From: Cesiribacter sp. SM1
Lineage (GTDB): Bacteria > Bacteroidota > Bacteroidia > Cytophagales > Cyclobacteriaceae
Reading direction: 5' to 3'
DNA length: 64,000 nt
NCBI RefSeq assembly: GCF_020178975.1
Contig: NZ_JAHXBU010000044.1
Location: 75,051 to 139,050, forward strand
The position numbers and the translations under genes were made by a program. Under the pieces are notes generated by a model. The model was not told where the DNA came from. It was given only the letters and a program-made list of their open reading frames with translations, and did not search any database. Of the stretch, positions 1 through 8,676 are shown in pieces (positions within the stretch are counted from its first letter, which is position 1; every line of letters begins with the position of its first letter).

Positions 1-769
1 GCCAGGGCAGTAACTGTGGGTCTGCAAGGGCTTTGTCCCAGCTGTTGTGTTTTACCTCGGGGTAAATGGTTAGTTTAATGTTTCTGGCTCCTATTTCTTC
101 CAGTTTGTCGGCAAGCGTGGTAGAAAAGGAGTGGGGAACTACATCATCTTTTGATCCGTGAAAAAGCCACAAGGGCACATTTTTGTATTTGCGGGCATTG
201 GCCGGGTTATCTCCGCCACAGATGGCAAAGGCAGCCGCAAATTTACCCGGCTCCCGCCTGAGCAGCTCCAGGGTACCCATGGCGCCCATGGAAAGGCCAC
301 CAACATAGAGCCGCTGTTTATCAATATAAGAGCGATCTCTTAGCTCGTGCAGCAAACCCTGCAGCAGCTGCATGGCAGCCGTAGGCTCTCCCTCGGTCTG
401 AAATTGAAATTCTCTATTGTTGCCATTATTGGTTATAACTGCGCTGGTCCACGAGCTTTCTGCCGGGCACTGCGGGAAAACCACCACGGCAGGAAAGTCA
501 TTCCTGATATCTGTTCTGAAAAATAAATTGCTGCCATGGGTCAGCTGGGCTGTATTATCATTGCCGCGCTCACCGGAACCATGTAAAAACAGCACCAGCG
601 GGTACTGTTGTTCGGGATCAAAGTTCTGGGGCAGCAGTATCCTGTAGGGTAGGGTATCGCCCTTGCTGATATAAAGTTCAGGTACATAAACAGGTACCTC
701 CTGTGCGGCAACTGTTAGTGCAGTCAGGCTGCAGAGTATGGTTAACAGATATATTAAGGGCAGTCGCAT
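1..769 (-). CDS. secreted alpha/beta-hydrolase esterase (3' end outside window)
   Basis: Read on the minus strand from the ATG at 767-769, this frame stays open for 256 codons to the window edge, so the C-terminus is cut off. The protein starts with a signal peptide (MRLPLIYLL... ending VAAQ), then shows an oxyanion-type HGSGERG segment, the nucleophile elbow GLSMG, an acid region (GSKDDVVP) and a late KHNSWD that supplies the His. This is the arrangement of the dienelactone-hydrolase/phospholipase-carboxylesterase group often annotated as prolyl-oligopeptidase-like or feruloyl-esterase-like in Bacteroidota. It probably hydrolyses esters in the periplasm or outside the cell. The substrate cannot be told. 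Only a few residues are likely to be missing. Confidence 0.85.
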   Translation of the reverse strand, partial: MRLPLIYLLTILCSLTALTVAAQEVPVYVPELYISKGDTLPYRILLPQNFDPEQQYPLVLFLHGSGERGNDNTAQLTHGSNLFFRTDIRNDFPAVVVFPQCPAESSWTSAVITNNGNNREFQFQTEGEPTAAMQLLQGLLHELRDRSYIDKQRLYVGGLSMGAMGTLELLRREPGKFAAAFAICGGDNPANARKYKNVPLWLFHGSKDDVVPHSFSTTLADKLEEIGARNIKLTIYPEVKHNSWDKALADPQLLPW

Positions 770-971
770 AGATCTGGTTTTGATTGCTGTAGGTTCTTGT
801 TAAGTTAAGTATTCTAAGTATACAAACACCTGTTTTTACCAGCTTAAGGAGCTGTTAATATTAAACGCCGCCTGTTAAGATTTGCTGTAGGAGGAGGGAT
901 ATTTTTTAATATAATGATGTTTAAACATTGAGATGTAAAATTCGTATATTTGTTTTGACTGCACTTTGCGT

Positions 972-1793
972 ATGATGACGAAGCTTAAACACCTGACAGC
1001 CCTGCCGGAACAGCCAGAATCTGGGGCCATGCCAGTTTTGTTCCTGGGGCACGGCAGCCCTATGAATGCTATTGAGGAAAATAATTTCTCAAAGGGCTGG
1101 CGCAGGATGGGAGAATCTCTTCCCAAGCCCACGGCTGTTCTTTGTATCTCTGCGCACTGGCTTACCAAAGGCACCTATGTAACAGCAATGGAGCAGCCCG
1201 TAACTATTCATGATTTTGGAGGCTTTCCCAAGGCCCTCTTTGATATGCGCTACCCTGCAAAAGGCGATCCCGAACTGGCACTTGCGGCACAGGAAAGCGC
1301 TAAAAATAACAGTATAGCACTTACGCACGACTGGGGCCTCGATCACGGAGCCTGGAGTGTGCTCACACACCTCTACCCCAGTGCCAATGTTCCGGTAGTG
1401 CAGCTAAGCCTTGACTATAGCCTGGATCTCGCGGAACATTATAAGCTGGCAAAGAGCCTTGCATCACTAAGGAAAAAAGGAGTGCTGATTATGGGAAGCG
1501 GCAACATTGTTCATAACCTCCGTATGCTGGACTGGCACCTGAGCACAGGTTTTGACTGGGCTATAGAGGCTAATGAAAAGATAAAATCTCTGATCCGGAA
1601 CAGAGATCATGCAGCACTTATCAACTATCAAACGCTTGGCGTTGCCGTTAAGCTTGCCGTGCCAACACCAGATCATTACCTGCCACTCATTTATGCGCTT
1701 GCCTTACAGGAAGAAAATGAGCAGGCCAGCTTTTTCAACGATGAGGCTGTGGTTGGCTCCATTACCATGACTTCAGTGAAAATTGATGTTTAG
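972..1793 (+). CDS. ygiD: 4,5-DOPA-extradiol-dioxygenase-like (LigB/YgiD) protein
   Basis: The 273-residue protein has the YgiD/DODA family layout: FLGHGSPMNAI near the N-terminus, ISAHWLT, HDFGGFP and LDHGAWSVL. These hold the conserved metal-binding and catalytic histidines of the class III extradiol dioxygenase (LigB) superfamily. Family members open catechol rings such as DOPA in vitro, and their physiological role in bacteria is poorly known. I chose the ATG at 972. A TTG at 966 and a second ATG at 975 are in the same frame, and no Shine-Dalgarno decides between them. It stands alone, with the esterase upstream on the other strand. Length is normal for the family. Confidence 0.9.
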   Translation: MMTKLKHLTALPEQPESGAMPVLFLGHGSPMNAIEENNFSKGWRRMGESLPKPTAVLCISAHWLTKGTYVTAMEQPVTIHDFGGFPKALFDMRYPAKGDPELALAAQESAKNNSIALTHDWGLDHGAWSVLTHLYPSANVPVVQLSLDYSLDLAEHYKLAKSLASLRKKGVLIMGSGNIVHNLRMLDWHLSTGFDWAIEANEKIKSLIRNRDHAALINYQTLGVAVKLAVPTPDHYLPLIYALALQEENEQASFFNDEAVVGSITMTSVKIDV

Positions 1794-1947
1794 TAAAGTT
1801 TAAGGATAAGGTGAATAAAGGCCTTCAGGTATAAACACCTTTCCGGTAGTACAGTTAAAAATGTTGAAACAACAATCAAAGTGCACCCAATGCGGCGGCT
1901 GTTTAGCAGCCCTAAAATATTTTTTATAACCTTTAATATTATTTAAG

Positions 1948-2484
1948 ATGGCCAATGTAAAATGGAAAGTTGACCCAACACACAGCGAAGTGCAGTTTAA
2001 AGTTAAACACCTGATGATTACCACCGTAACCGGTTACTTCAGCAGCTTTGACCTGGTGGCTGAAACCGAAGATGAGCAGTTCAGCAACCCAACAGGAGTG
2101 GTGTTTACGGCAGACATTGATTCCATCAGTACCAATAACGAGCAGCGTGATACACACCTGAAATCACCTGATTTTTTTGATGCTGCCAACCATTCGCAGC
2201 TAAGATTTGAAGGTAGAAGATATGAGAATGTATCGGGCAATGAATACCAGCTGCACGGCGACCTGACCATTCGTGGTAATACCAAACCCGTTACGGTAAA
2301 TGTGGAGTTTGGAGGTATTGTGGTAGACCCCTACGGCCAGACCAAAGCCGGCTTTACAGTAGATGGTAAAATTAACCGGAAAGATTTTGGCTTAACCTGG
2401 AGTGCGGTAACCGAAGCAGGCAGTGTGGTAGTAAGTGATGAGATAAAACTACATTGCGAAATTCAGCTGGTTAAGCAGGGATAA
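1948..2484 (+). CDS. YceI-family lipid-binding-like protein
   Basis: 178 residues beginning MANVKWKVDPTHSEVQF, the typical start of cytoplasmic YceI proteins, which lack a signal peptide. Further family marks are the KHLMITTVTGYF segment, FTADIDSISTNNEQRDTHLKS, GDLTIRGNTKPVTV and the C-terminal DFGLTWSAV. YceI proteins form a lipocalin-like barrel that binds isoprenoid or amide-type hydrophobic ligands, and many respond to stress. The ligand here is unknown. The ATG follows an AT-rich leader without a Shine-Dalgarno. A bidirectional hairpin lies just downstream. Confidence 0.93.
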   Translation: MANVKWKVDPTHSEVQFKVKHLMITTVTGYFSSFDLVAETEDEQFSNPTGVVFTADIDSISTNNEQRDTHLKSPDFFDAANHSQLRFEGRRYENVSGNEYQLHGDLTIRGNTKPVTVNVEFGGIVVDPYGQTKAGFTVDGKINRKDFGLTWSAVTEAGSVVVSDEIKLHCEIQLVKQG

Positions 2485-2511
2485 ATCATCAAAGGGTACC
2501 CTTAACAAATA

Positions 2512-2548
2512 AAAAGCACCAGCTTCTGTATGAGAGGCTGGTGCTTTT
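2512..2548. terminator. bidirectional rho-independent terminator
   Basis: Twelve-base arms AAAAGCACCAGC and GCTGGTGCTTTT form a strong hairpin with A and T tracts outside. It sits between the convergent YceI and SlyD-type genes and can serve both strands. Confidence 0.9.
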
Positions 2549-2644
2549 AAATTGATGTAAACCTAGATCTTAAAGCAGAAAAGCAGGCAGGGCTTTTAAA
2601 GATATTTCTATCGTGCTGCTCTTGATTGCGGTTTCAGATCTATA

Positions 2645-3142
2645 TTAATGGTGGTGTCCGCCAGGGCCGTGTACGTGGCCGTGGTTGATTTCTTCTTCAG
2701 TAGCCTTTCTTACCTCTACTACCTCGCCGGTAAAATGCAGGGTTTTACCAGCCAGCATATGGTTAAAATCCATTTTAACGGTATCGTCTCCAACCTCAAG
2801 CACAACTGCCTGCAGCGGGCTTCCATTCTGATCCTGCAGCGGAATAACATTCCCTTCTACAAGCAGATCTTCCTGCAGCTCTCCATTCACTTTAAAAACG
2901 TCTTTAGGAAGGTCAACTATCGCCTGCGGGTCACTTTCGCCGTAGCCATCTTCGGGCTGAACGGTAATGTCGTACTTTTCGCCAGGCTCTTTTCCAACCA
3001 GTTGTTGCTCAAAACCTGGTATCATCATGCCTACACCCACCAGAAAAGTTAAAGGATTGCTTTTGTCGGTTTGCTCTACCATTTCACCCTCTACTTCAAG
3101 TGCGTAGGTTACTGATGCTACGGTGTGTTTGTCGATTTTCAT
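2645..3142 (-). CDS. slyD: FKBP-type peptidyl-prolyl isomerase, SlyD class
   Basis: 165 residues beginning MKIDKHTVASVTYALEVEGE, with LTFLVGVGMMIPGFEQQLVG and the insert-in-flap region (IPLQDQNGSPLQAVV...DFNHMLAGKTLHF) typical of SlyD. The tail HGHVHGPGGHHH is rich in histidine, as in metal-binding SlyD proteins that deliver nickel or bind zinc and copper. It should act in the cytoplasm as a prolyl isomerase and chaperone. No hydrogenase or urease genes are in the window, although a HypX-like relic lies far away at 44.6 kb. Start at the ATG at 3140-3142. Confidence 0.95.
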   Translation of the reverse strand: MKIDKHTVASVTYALEVEGEMVEQTDKSNPLTFLVGVGMMIPGFEQQLVGKEPGEKYDITVQPEDGYGESDPQAIVDLPKDVFKVNGELQEDLLVEGNVIPLQDQNGSPLQAVVLEVGDDTVKMDFNHMLAGKTLHFTGEVVEVRKATEEEINHGHVHGPGGHHH

Positions 3143-3547
3143 GTAATTATTTAAAAAGATGTGCTAAACAACGTAAATAATGTCAGCAGCACAAAAAAAC
3201 AGCAGGGTAAAACGTAGTCTTAAATTTTACATGCCTCCAATGATGCTGGTTAAGTAATTTAGGCTCACCATTTTTCGTGCCTGTGTATTAAGAATACTTG
3301 CCATCTGCAAAAATGTTTAACACAGCCCTGCTTCTCTGCTGTGCCGCCTGAAGCCAAGCAGGGCTGTTTCCACTCTGCAGTATGCTGCTGCGCTATTGTC
3401 CGGCCATAGTACACAGCTGTTTTCACCGGAATTTTTAAGCCGGATAAGCAGCTGAATTATATTGCTGTTTTCCAAACAAAGGCAGTGGCAGAACTTTTAT
3501 GCAATAGAGCATCTAATACAGGAAAAACAACCTAATTCAAATCAATA
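3143..3547. other. intergenic region with an isolated hairpin
   Basis: About 400 bases between divergent genes without a convincing reading frame. It contains an inverted repeat ACAGCCCTGCTT (3322-3333) / AAGCAGGGCTGT (3356-3367) with a 22-base loop and only a short T run after it. The promoters of both neighbours must lie here, but I cannot place them with confidence. Confidence 0.5.
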
Positions 3548-4579
3548 ATGAAATACAACACCTTAGGAAACACCGGGCTGCTGGTATCGGAGCTTTGTTT
3601 TGGTACCATGACATTCGGTGGTAAAGGCTATTTTGCCGCTGTTGGCCAGCTTGGCCAGGAAACAGCAGACGAGCTAATCAAAAAAGCGGTAGATGCCGGC
3701 ATCAATTTTATCGATACTGCAAATGTTTACTCCGAAGGTCTTTCAGAAGAAATGACCGGGAAGTCTGTAAAAAGGCTTGGCTTAAACAGGCATCAGCTGG
3801 TGCTGGCAACCAAAGTGCGGGGCAGAATGGGCCAGGGACCAAACGAAACCGGCTTAAGCAGGGGCCACATTATGTGGCAGGTAGAGGAAAGCCTGCGCCG
3901 GCTGGATACAGATTATATAGACCTGTACCAGATACATGGCTTTGATCCCATTACTCCCATAGAAGAAACCCTACGTGCCCTTGACGACCTGGTGCGTAGT
4001 GGCAAAGTTCGGTACATTGGCTGCAGCAACCTGGCTGCCTGGCAGATCATGAAGGCCCAGGCATATGCTGAATATAAAGGGCTTAGCAAGTTTGTATCAC
4101 TGCAGGCTTACTACACCATTGCCGGCCGCGACCTTGAGCGTGAACTGGTGCCCATGATGGAAGATCAGAAAATGGGCCTCATGGTGTGGAGTCCGCTTGC
4201 AGGAGGCTTGCTAAGTGGCAAGTACAAAAGAGGTGGGGAAGGGCCTGAAGGCTCCAGGCGGGTGAATTTTGATTTTCCGCCGGTAGATAAAGAAAGGGCT
4301 TTTGATATACTGGATGTCATGCATACCATCGCCGGTCAAAAGCAGATATCTGTTGCCCGGCTGGCGCTGGCATGGCTGCTGCATCAAAAAGCAGTAAGCA
4401 GTGTGATTATTGGTGCCAAGCGAGCAGAACAGCTTGAAGATAACCTGAAAGCAGTGGAAGTTGAGCTTAGCCAGCAGGAATTACAGCAGCTGGATGAGGT
4501 AAGCAAGCCTGCTCAAACCTACCCCGGCTGGATGATAGAACGACAGACCTCTGACAGAAAAGAACAACAAATCCGGTAG
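3548..4579 (+). CDS. aldo/keto reductase
   Basis: 343 residues with the complete AKR catalytic tetrad in order: Asp56 and Tyr61 (FIDTANVYSEG), Lys89 (LATKVRG) and His130 (LYQIHGFD). The C-terminal NADPH-binding signature is also visible (AVSSVIIGAKRAEQLEDNL). It should be a cytosolic NADPH-dependent reductase of aldehydes or ketones, of the YajO/YghZ type. The natural substrate cannot be deduced. Start ATG at 3548 gives the usual MKYNTLGNTGLLVSELCFGT opening. Single-gene unit closed by the terminator at 4631. Confidence 0.93.
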   Translation: MKYNTLGNTGLLVSELCFGTMTFGGKGYFAAVGQLGQETADELIKKAVDAGINFIDTANVYSEGLSEEMTGKSVKRLGLNRHQLVLATKVRGRMGQGPNETGLSRGHIMWQVEESLRRLDTDYIDLYQIHGFDPITPIEETLRALDDLVRSGKVRYIGCSNLAAWQIMKAQAYAEYKGLSKFVSLQAYYTIAGRDLERELVPMMEDQKMGLMVWSPLAGGLLSGKYKRGGEGPEGSRRVNFDFPPVDKERAFDILDVMHTIAGQKQISVARLALAWLLHQKAVSSVIIGAKRAEQLEDNLKAVEVELSQQELQQLDEVSKPAQTYPGWMIERQTSDRKEQQIR

Positions 4580-4630
4580 TTTATTTGAATAAATTTGTTA
4601 GTCAGTAACCATAATTTGGTCAGGAAATAG

Positions 4631-4662
4631 CCTCTCTGTTTTTGCAGGGAGGTTGTTTTTTT
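4631..4662 (+). terminator. rho-independent terminator
   Basis: CCTCTCTG and CAGGGAGG pair (one G-T) around a short loop and are followed by TTGTTTTTTT. It ends the aldo/keto reductase gene. Confidence 0.8.
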
Positions 4663-4800
4663 AGATATCGATTCAGCTTGTTGTATGGTAAGGAGCCGCA
4701 GGGTGTAATAAAAGGTTGAAAAGAGCTATTAAATGTCTTGTGTTAAGGCTATTTTTTTTAGAAAAATTTTCACACTTTTGCCCAATAATATCTTACTATT

Positions 4801-5412
4801 ATGAAAATCAACAAATTAGCCCTTGCTATTCTGATGGTGCTGATTGCAACCACAGGCTTTGCGCAAAAAATTAAGCTTACCTCAGGTAATCTTGATTTCC
4901 TGAAAGACCAGAAGACCATTAACGTAATCTACGATTATGAAAACATGGGAGTAGGTAAGTATGAGAATGAGCAGGATTACGTTTCCGAAAAGGTAAGCGA
5001 TTACAATGCAAAAGAACCTGGTAAAGGAGACGAATGGCACAAAAACTGGGTTGCTGACCGTAAGGCAAGGTTTGAGCCGCGCTTTGAAGAGCTGATGAAT
5101 GCTCACCTGGAAAAATATGATGTGCAGGTAGGTAACTATCCAGATGCTGAATATACCATTGTACTCAAAACCGTATTCACTGAGCCCGGCTTCAACGTAG
5201 GTGTTATGCGCAGGCCTGCTTTCGTTAACCTGCAGGCTGTGTTTGTAAAAACAGCAGCCCTGTCTGATCAGCTGGCAGTTGTAACCATCGACAAAGCACC
5301 GGGCAGAGATGCCATGGGCTTCGATTTCGATTCTGGCTACAGAATTCAGGAATCTTATGCAAAGGCTGGAAAAGAGCTGGCGCAGTACATCAACAAAAAT
5401 GTTAAAAAATAA
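4801..5412 (+). CDS. secreted protein of unknown function
   Basis: 203 residues. A clear signal peptide (MKINKLALAILMVLIATTGFAQ) is followed by a mature domain of about 180 residues. It has a hydrophobic strand with charged turn (TINVIYDYENMGVG), a Trp/Lys-rich helix (DEWHKNWVADRKARFEPRF) and a repeated beta pattern to the end. I do not recognise a named domain. Proteins of this shape occur as conserved periplasmic or outer-membrane-associated hypotheticals in Bacteroidota. Alone on its strand between two terminators, so it is its own transcription unit. Confidence 0.75.
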   Translation: MKINKLALAILMVLIATTGFAQKIKLTSGNLDFLKDQKTINVIYDYENMGVGKYENEQDYVSEKVSDYNAKEPGKGDEWHKNWVADRKARFEPRFEELMNAHLEKYDVQVGNYPDAEYTIVLKTVFTEPGFNVGVMRRPAFVNLQAVFVKTAALSDQLAVVTIDKAPGRDAMGFDFDSGYRIQESYAKAGKELAQYINKNVKK

Positions 5413-5433
5413 TTGTTAAAAACCTGATGTTTG

Positions 5434-5467
5434 AAAGGGCTTGTGGACATCCGCAGGCCCTTTTTTT
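5434..5467 (+). terminator. rho-independent terminator
   Basis: A 13-base stem (AAAGGGCTTGTGG / CCGCAGGCCCTTT, two G-T pairs) with loop ACAT and a T tract just after the preceding stop codon. Confidence 0.88.
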
Positions 5468-5653
5468 GTGCTATCGGTGCTGAGTGAATTTTTTTATAAG
5501 CAGGGGCGATACCCTTTTATCTGCTTGCCTGCCCCGCCACAGCAGTAACCTGCAGCTAAGCTAACCGTTATGTTGTACTGTTAAGATTTCTAAGTTAGAA
5601 CATAAAATTACGAGTGCCTGCTATAGGGCCTGGATACTGGTTTAGTTTATTAG

Positions 5654-6505
5654 ATGAATATCAAATGGATAAAATGGGGGCTTGCTGCATCGTTTGCAGG
5701 TGCAGCTGTGGTACTCCTGGACGCTTTATTTCTGGAGAAGTATTTTTTTGAATGTAAGAGCTTCAGCATTGGCAGCAGTAAGCGAAACAAAAATTTAAAG
5801 CTGCTGCTGATCACAGATCTCCACATAAAAAAGGTTTACTGGCCATACTACGAGAAGCTTGCCAGAACAATAAACACAATCAAGCCAGATTTAATCCTGA
5901 TTGCAGGCGATACGCTTGATGGTGACACGAAAGCAGCAACAGTAGAGAAGTTTTTTTCCCGCATCAGCGTGCAGATAAAAAAAGTAGCAATCGCTGGAAA
6001 TCATGATCATATAGACAAACTAGCCATAAGCAGCCTGCAGGAAATTTACAGCCGATATAACTGCGATTTGCTGATTAACAGGTCACAGACCTACATGCTG
6101 CAGGGAGAACGGTTTGTAATAACTGGTCTGGATGATTTCATAGAAAGTGACTCCTGTTTTCTGGAGGCTGTGGAAGGAGTGGGCCGTGAAGAAAATCACA
6201 TCTTGCTGATCCATAGTCCGCTGCAGCAGGAGCCGGTGCTGGCAAGGTTAAAGGAGTTGAATGCTACCCGCAGCCCGGCAGATCAGCTGAACATCAGCTA
6301 CATCTTTGCCGGACATAACCATGGCGGCCAGGTGAGGTTTCTAAACCTGGTGCCTAAGTTGCCTCTTATGTCGGGCCGCTACGTTAATGGATGGTACAAT
6401 AAGGAGCAGCCCTATCTTTACCTGTCTAAAGGCTTTGGCACCTCTACCTTACCCTTCAGGTTTGGTGCCAGGTCTGAAATAAATCTTTTTAATTACTGGC
6501 TGTGA
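5654..6505 (+). CDS. membrane-anchored metallophosphoesterase (YkuE-like)
   Basis: 283 residues. An N-terminal membrane segment (about residues 7-25) precedes a calcineurin-like phosphoesterase domain with all the metal motifs in order: Asp55/His57 (LLITDLHI), Asp86 (LIAGDTLDG), Asn116/His117 (AGNHDH), a His in LLIHSPLQ and GHNHGG near the C-terminus. Family members hydrolyse phosphomonoesters or diesters with two metal ions. YkuE-type proteins act at the membrane. The substrate is unknown. Start ATG at 5654. No operon partner. Confidence 0.9.
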   Translation: MNIKWIKWGLAASFAGAAVVLLDALFLEKYFFECKSFSIGSSKRNKNLKLLLITDLHIKKVYWPYYEKLARTINTIKPDLILIAGDTLDGDTKAATVEKFFSRISVQIKKVAIAGNHDHIDKLAISSLQEIYSRYNCDLLINRSQTYMLQGERFVITGLDDFIESDSCFLEAVEGVGREENHILLIHSPLQQEPVLARLKELNATRSPADQLNISYIFAGHNHGGQVRFLNLVPKLPLMSGRYVNGWYNKEQPYLYLSKGFGTSTLPFRFGARSEINLFNYWL

Positions 6506-6874
6506 GTGTAAATTATAACATTAGATAGTTTTTGTTATACATTTTTTGAGCCTTAGCTTGTACTTGTTGGGGAAGAGCGCCAAACCAGCTATAGTGTACC
6601 AAAGAATTAGGGCAGAGCTTATAACATTTACTATCTGTTGCTGTTATTTCTTCTGATTTTCTTGTCGGTTGTAGTAATAACAAGCATATTTACCCCTTGT
6701 AATTTTTTGAAGTTTAATTAGGCTTTAATTCACATATCACTTTTTGCTGGCTTTTTTATCTTTGTTGCGTGCTTTTGACTTTAAGATTTTTAATTGCTAC
6801 TGTAGGGTACGCATTGAGTTAAGCAAGCAGATATTTGTAAAGAACAGATAATCAATAACTTTACCTCTAGGATT
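6506..6874. other. AT-rich intergenic region
   Basis: About 370 bases with no supported gene. A TATCTTTG at 6757-6764 fits the Bacteroidota -7 element TAnnTTTG and could be part of the promoter of the glycosyltransferase pair, but no well-spaced upstream element is obvious. Confidence 0.35.
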
Positions 6875-8578
6875 TTGCAAGTCAAGTTTGAATTAAGATC
6901 GCCAGGGCCCCGTGCGGCTCTTGCCGGTCTGCAGGAGCATGAAGAGCAGCACAGCCTGCTTGCTACCCTTATCTGGATATTCATAGGTCTGGGTGTATTT
7001 TTAAGGCTGTTTCATTACTTCGATAACCGTTCTTTGTGGATAGATGAGGTGTATTTATCTACCAGCCTCATCAAAATGAGTTTTTGGGAGCTCACCAACC
7101 CTTCCCTGGAGTACCAGCAAAAAGCACCGCTTGGCTTTTTATGGCTGGTAAAATCCTGTGTGGTGCTGTTTGGTAAGCAGGAGATGGCGCTAAGGCTTAT
7201 TCCTCTTATCGCAGGTGTTGCTTCTCTCTTTGTTTTTTTACCAGTAGCCCGATATTTTCTTAAACCACTGGGGGCAGTAGTTGCTGTGGGTATCATGGCC
7301 CTTACACCGGTGCTGGTGTATCATTCTGTAGAGATTAAGCAGTACAGTACAGAAATGTTTGCTTCTGTGCTCTCTTTGTATCTCTACACCCGTTACCATG
7401 GCCGCTTCGATACTAAATCGCTCCTGTTGTGGGGGGTAGGGGGCGCACTTATCCTGTGGCTCTCGTATTCGGCAATTTTCTTTCTGGCAGGCATTGCCAT
7501 GGCTGTTAGCCTGCACTACCTGCTAAAGCGCGAGTGGCAGGCAATGTTCCTGTCCATCATTCCCTTTACCTTCTGGCTCTTGAGCTTTGGCCTAAGCTAT
7601 TACCTGTTTATCTCCAGGCAGGCCGATGCCGAATGGCTCGTGGTCTGGTTCAGGGAGCGGCATGGCTTTCCGCCACTGAATGCCTCCGTGGGTGCATTCC
7701 TGGGCTGGTTGTTCCAGTCGCTCTACAGAATGATGATATACCCCCTGGGCGTACTATGGAATGCAGAGGTTTTTAACGAGATCGGTAATGCTGCCATCAA
7801 GTTTTTCCTTAAGATGGCAGTAGTCATGTTCCTTTTCTGGGGCATTGGCTATGCGGCTATATTCCGCAGGAACAGAATGGATTTTCTTGTGCTGCTGATC
7901 CCCTTTGTGCTTACGCTTATTGGTACTGTGCTTCAGAAATATCCTTTTTACGACAGGCTGCTGGTTTTCCTGGCGCCAATTCCTATTCTGCTGCTGGCAC
8001 ATGGCTGCCAGAAGGTTACGGCCTACCTACCGGCAAAAGTAGGAACACTGCGTTATGTGCTGCCAGCTATTTTGCTCTTCTGGCCTTTTTACAGCTCGGC
8101 CCGGCAAATGCTTGATACTAATTTGTTTGGAGAGTATAAAAAATCATACTACAAGGAAGGCATCCTTTATATGCATGAGCATATGCAGGAGGGAGATGTG
8201 GTACTATTGTACTGGAATGCCAGGCCTTTTTTTGAGTTTTATAACGCTTCTTATGATCTTAACATCAATGGAAAGCAGTTAAGTGATGTTCGACTGATTT
8301 CTGAAAATGCGGAGGATTACCTGAACAGGCTAAGACCTGAATACCAGGATGCCATCGGTAAAAAAAGAGTTTGGTTTGTGTATGATCCCTGGCTGGTGCT
8401 GGAAATTGGCGACTATGATCACAGGCCAGCCTGGTACCTTGTTGATGATGTACAGGGGGGGCGGCTGCTCCATAAAGATTTTACCACCATAGGCAAAGAG
8501 ATAGATTCTTTTTTGCGCGAGGACATAGAAGTACGGTTGTATGACTTGTCGGGACAGGAACAGAAGCCTCAGCACTAG
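6875..8578 (+). CDS. GT39/ArnT-like membrane glycosyltransferase, copy 1
   Basis: About 567 residues with a dozen or so membrane helices and the marks of dolichyl-phosphate-mannose/ArnT-type GT-C enzymes: the first-loop acidic site in DNRSLWIDEVYL, the following SFWEL/QKAPLGFLWLVKS segment, and HSVEIKQYSTEM. A soluble C-terminal part follows. Such enzymes move a sugar from a polyprenyl-phosphate carrier to a lipid or protein on the outer face of the inner membrane. No ATG is available upstream of the first helix. The TTG at 6875 is the most plausible start, but the start is uncertain. It is the first of two tandem paralogues with about 100 bases between them, so co-transcription is likely. 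Confidence 0.85.
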   Translation: MQVKFELRSPGPRAALAGLQEHEEQHSLLATLIWIFIGLGVFLRLFHYFDNRSLWIDEVYLSTSLIKMSFWELTNPSLEYQQKAPLGFLWLVKSCVVLFGKQEMALRLIPLIAGVASLFVFLPVARYFLKPLGAVVAVGIMALTPVLVYHSVEIKQYSTEMFASVLSLYLYTRYHGRFDTKSLLLWGVGGALILWLSYSAIFFLAGIAMAVSLHYLLKREWQAMFLSIIPFTFWLLSFGLSYYLFISRQADAEWLVVWFRERHGFPPLNASVGAFLGWLFQSLYRMMIYPLGVLWNAEVFNEIGNAAIKFFLKMAVVMFLFWGIGYAAIFRRNRMDFLVLLIPFVLTLIGTVLQKYPFYDRLLVFLAPIPILLLAHGCQKVTAYLPAKVGTLRYVLPAILLFWPFYSSARQMLDTNLFGEYKKSYYKEGILYMHEHMQEGDVVLLYWNARPFFEFYNASYDLNINGKQLSDVRLISENAEDYLNRLRPEYQDAIGKKRVWFVYDPWLVLEIGDYDHRPAWYLVDDVQGGRLLHKDFTTIGKEIDSFLREDIEVRLYDLSGQEQKPQH

Positions 8579-8676
8579 CATTTAACACCAATCGAACATG
8601 CCCTCTGATGGATGGAGCTTGTATATTTTACCTATACCTTTAGAAAGTGAATATCATTACAAAACATCTGAAACCC

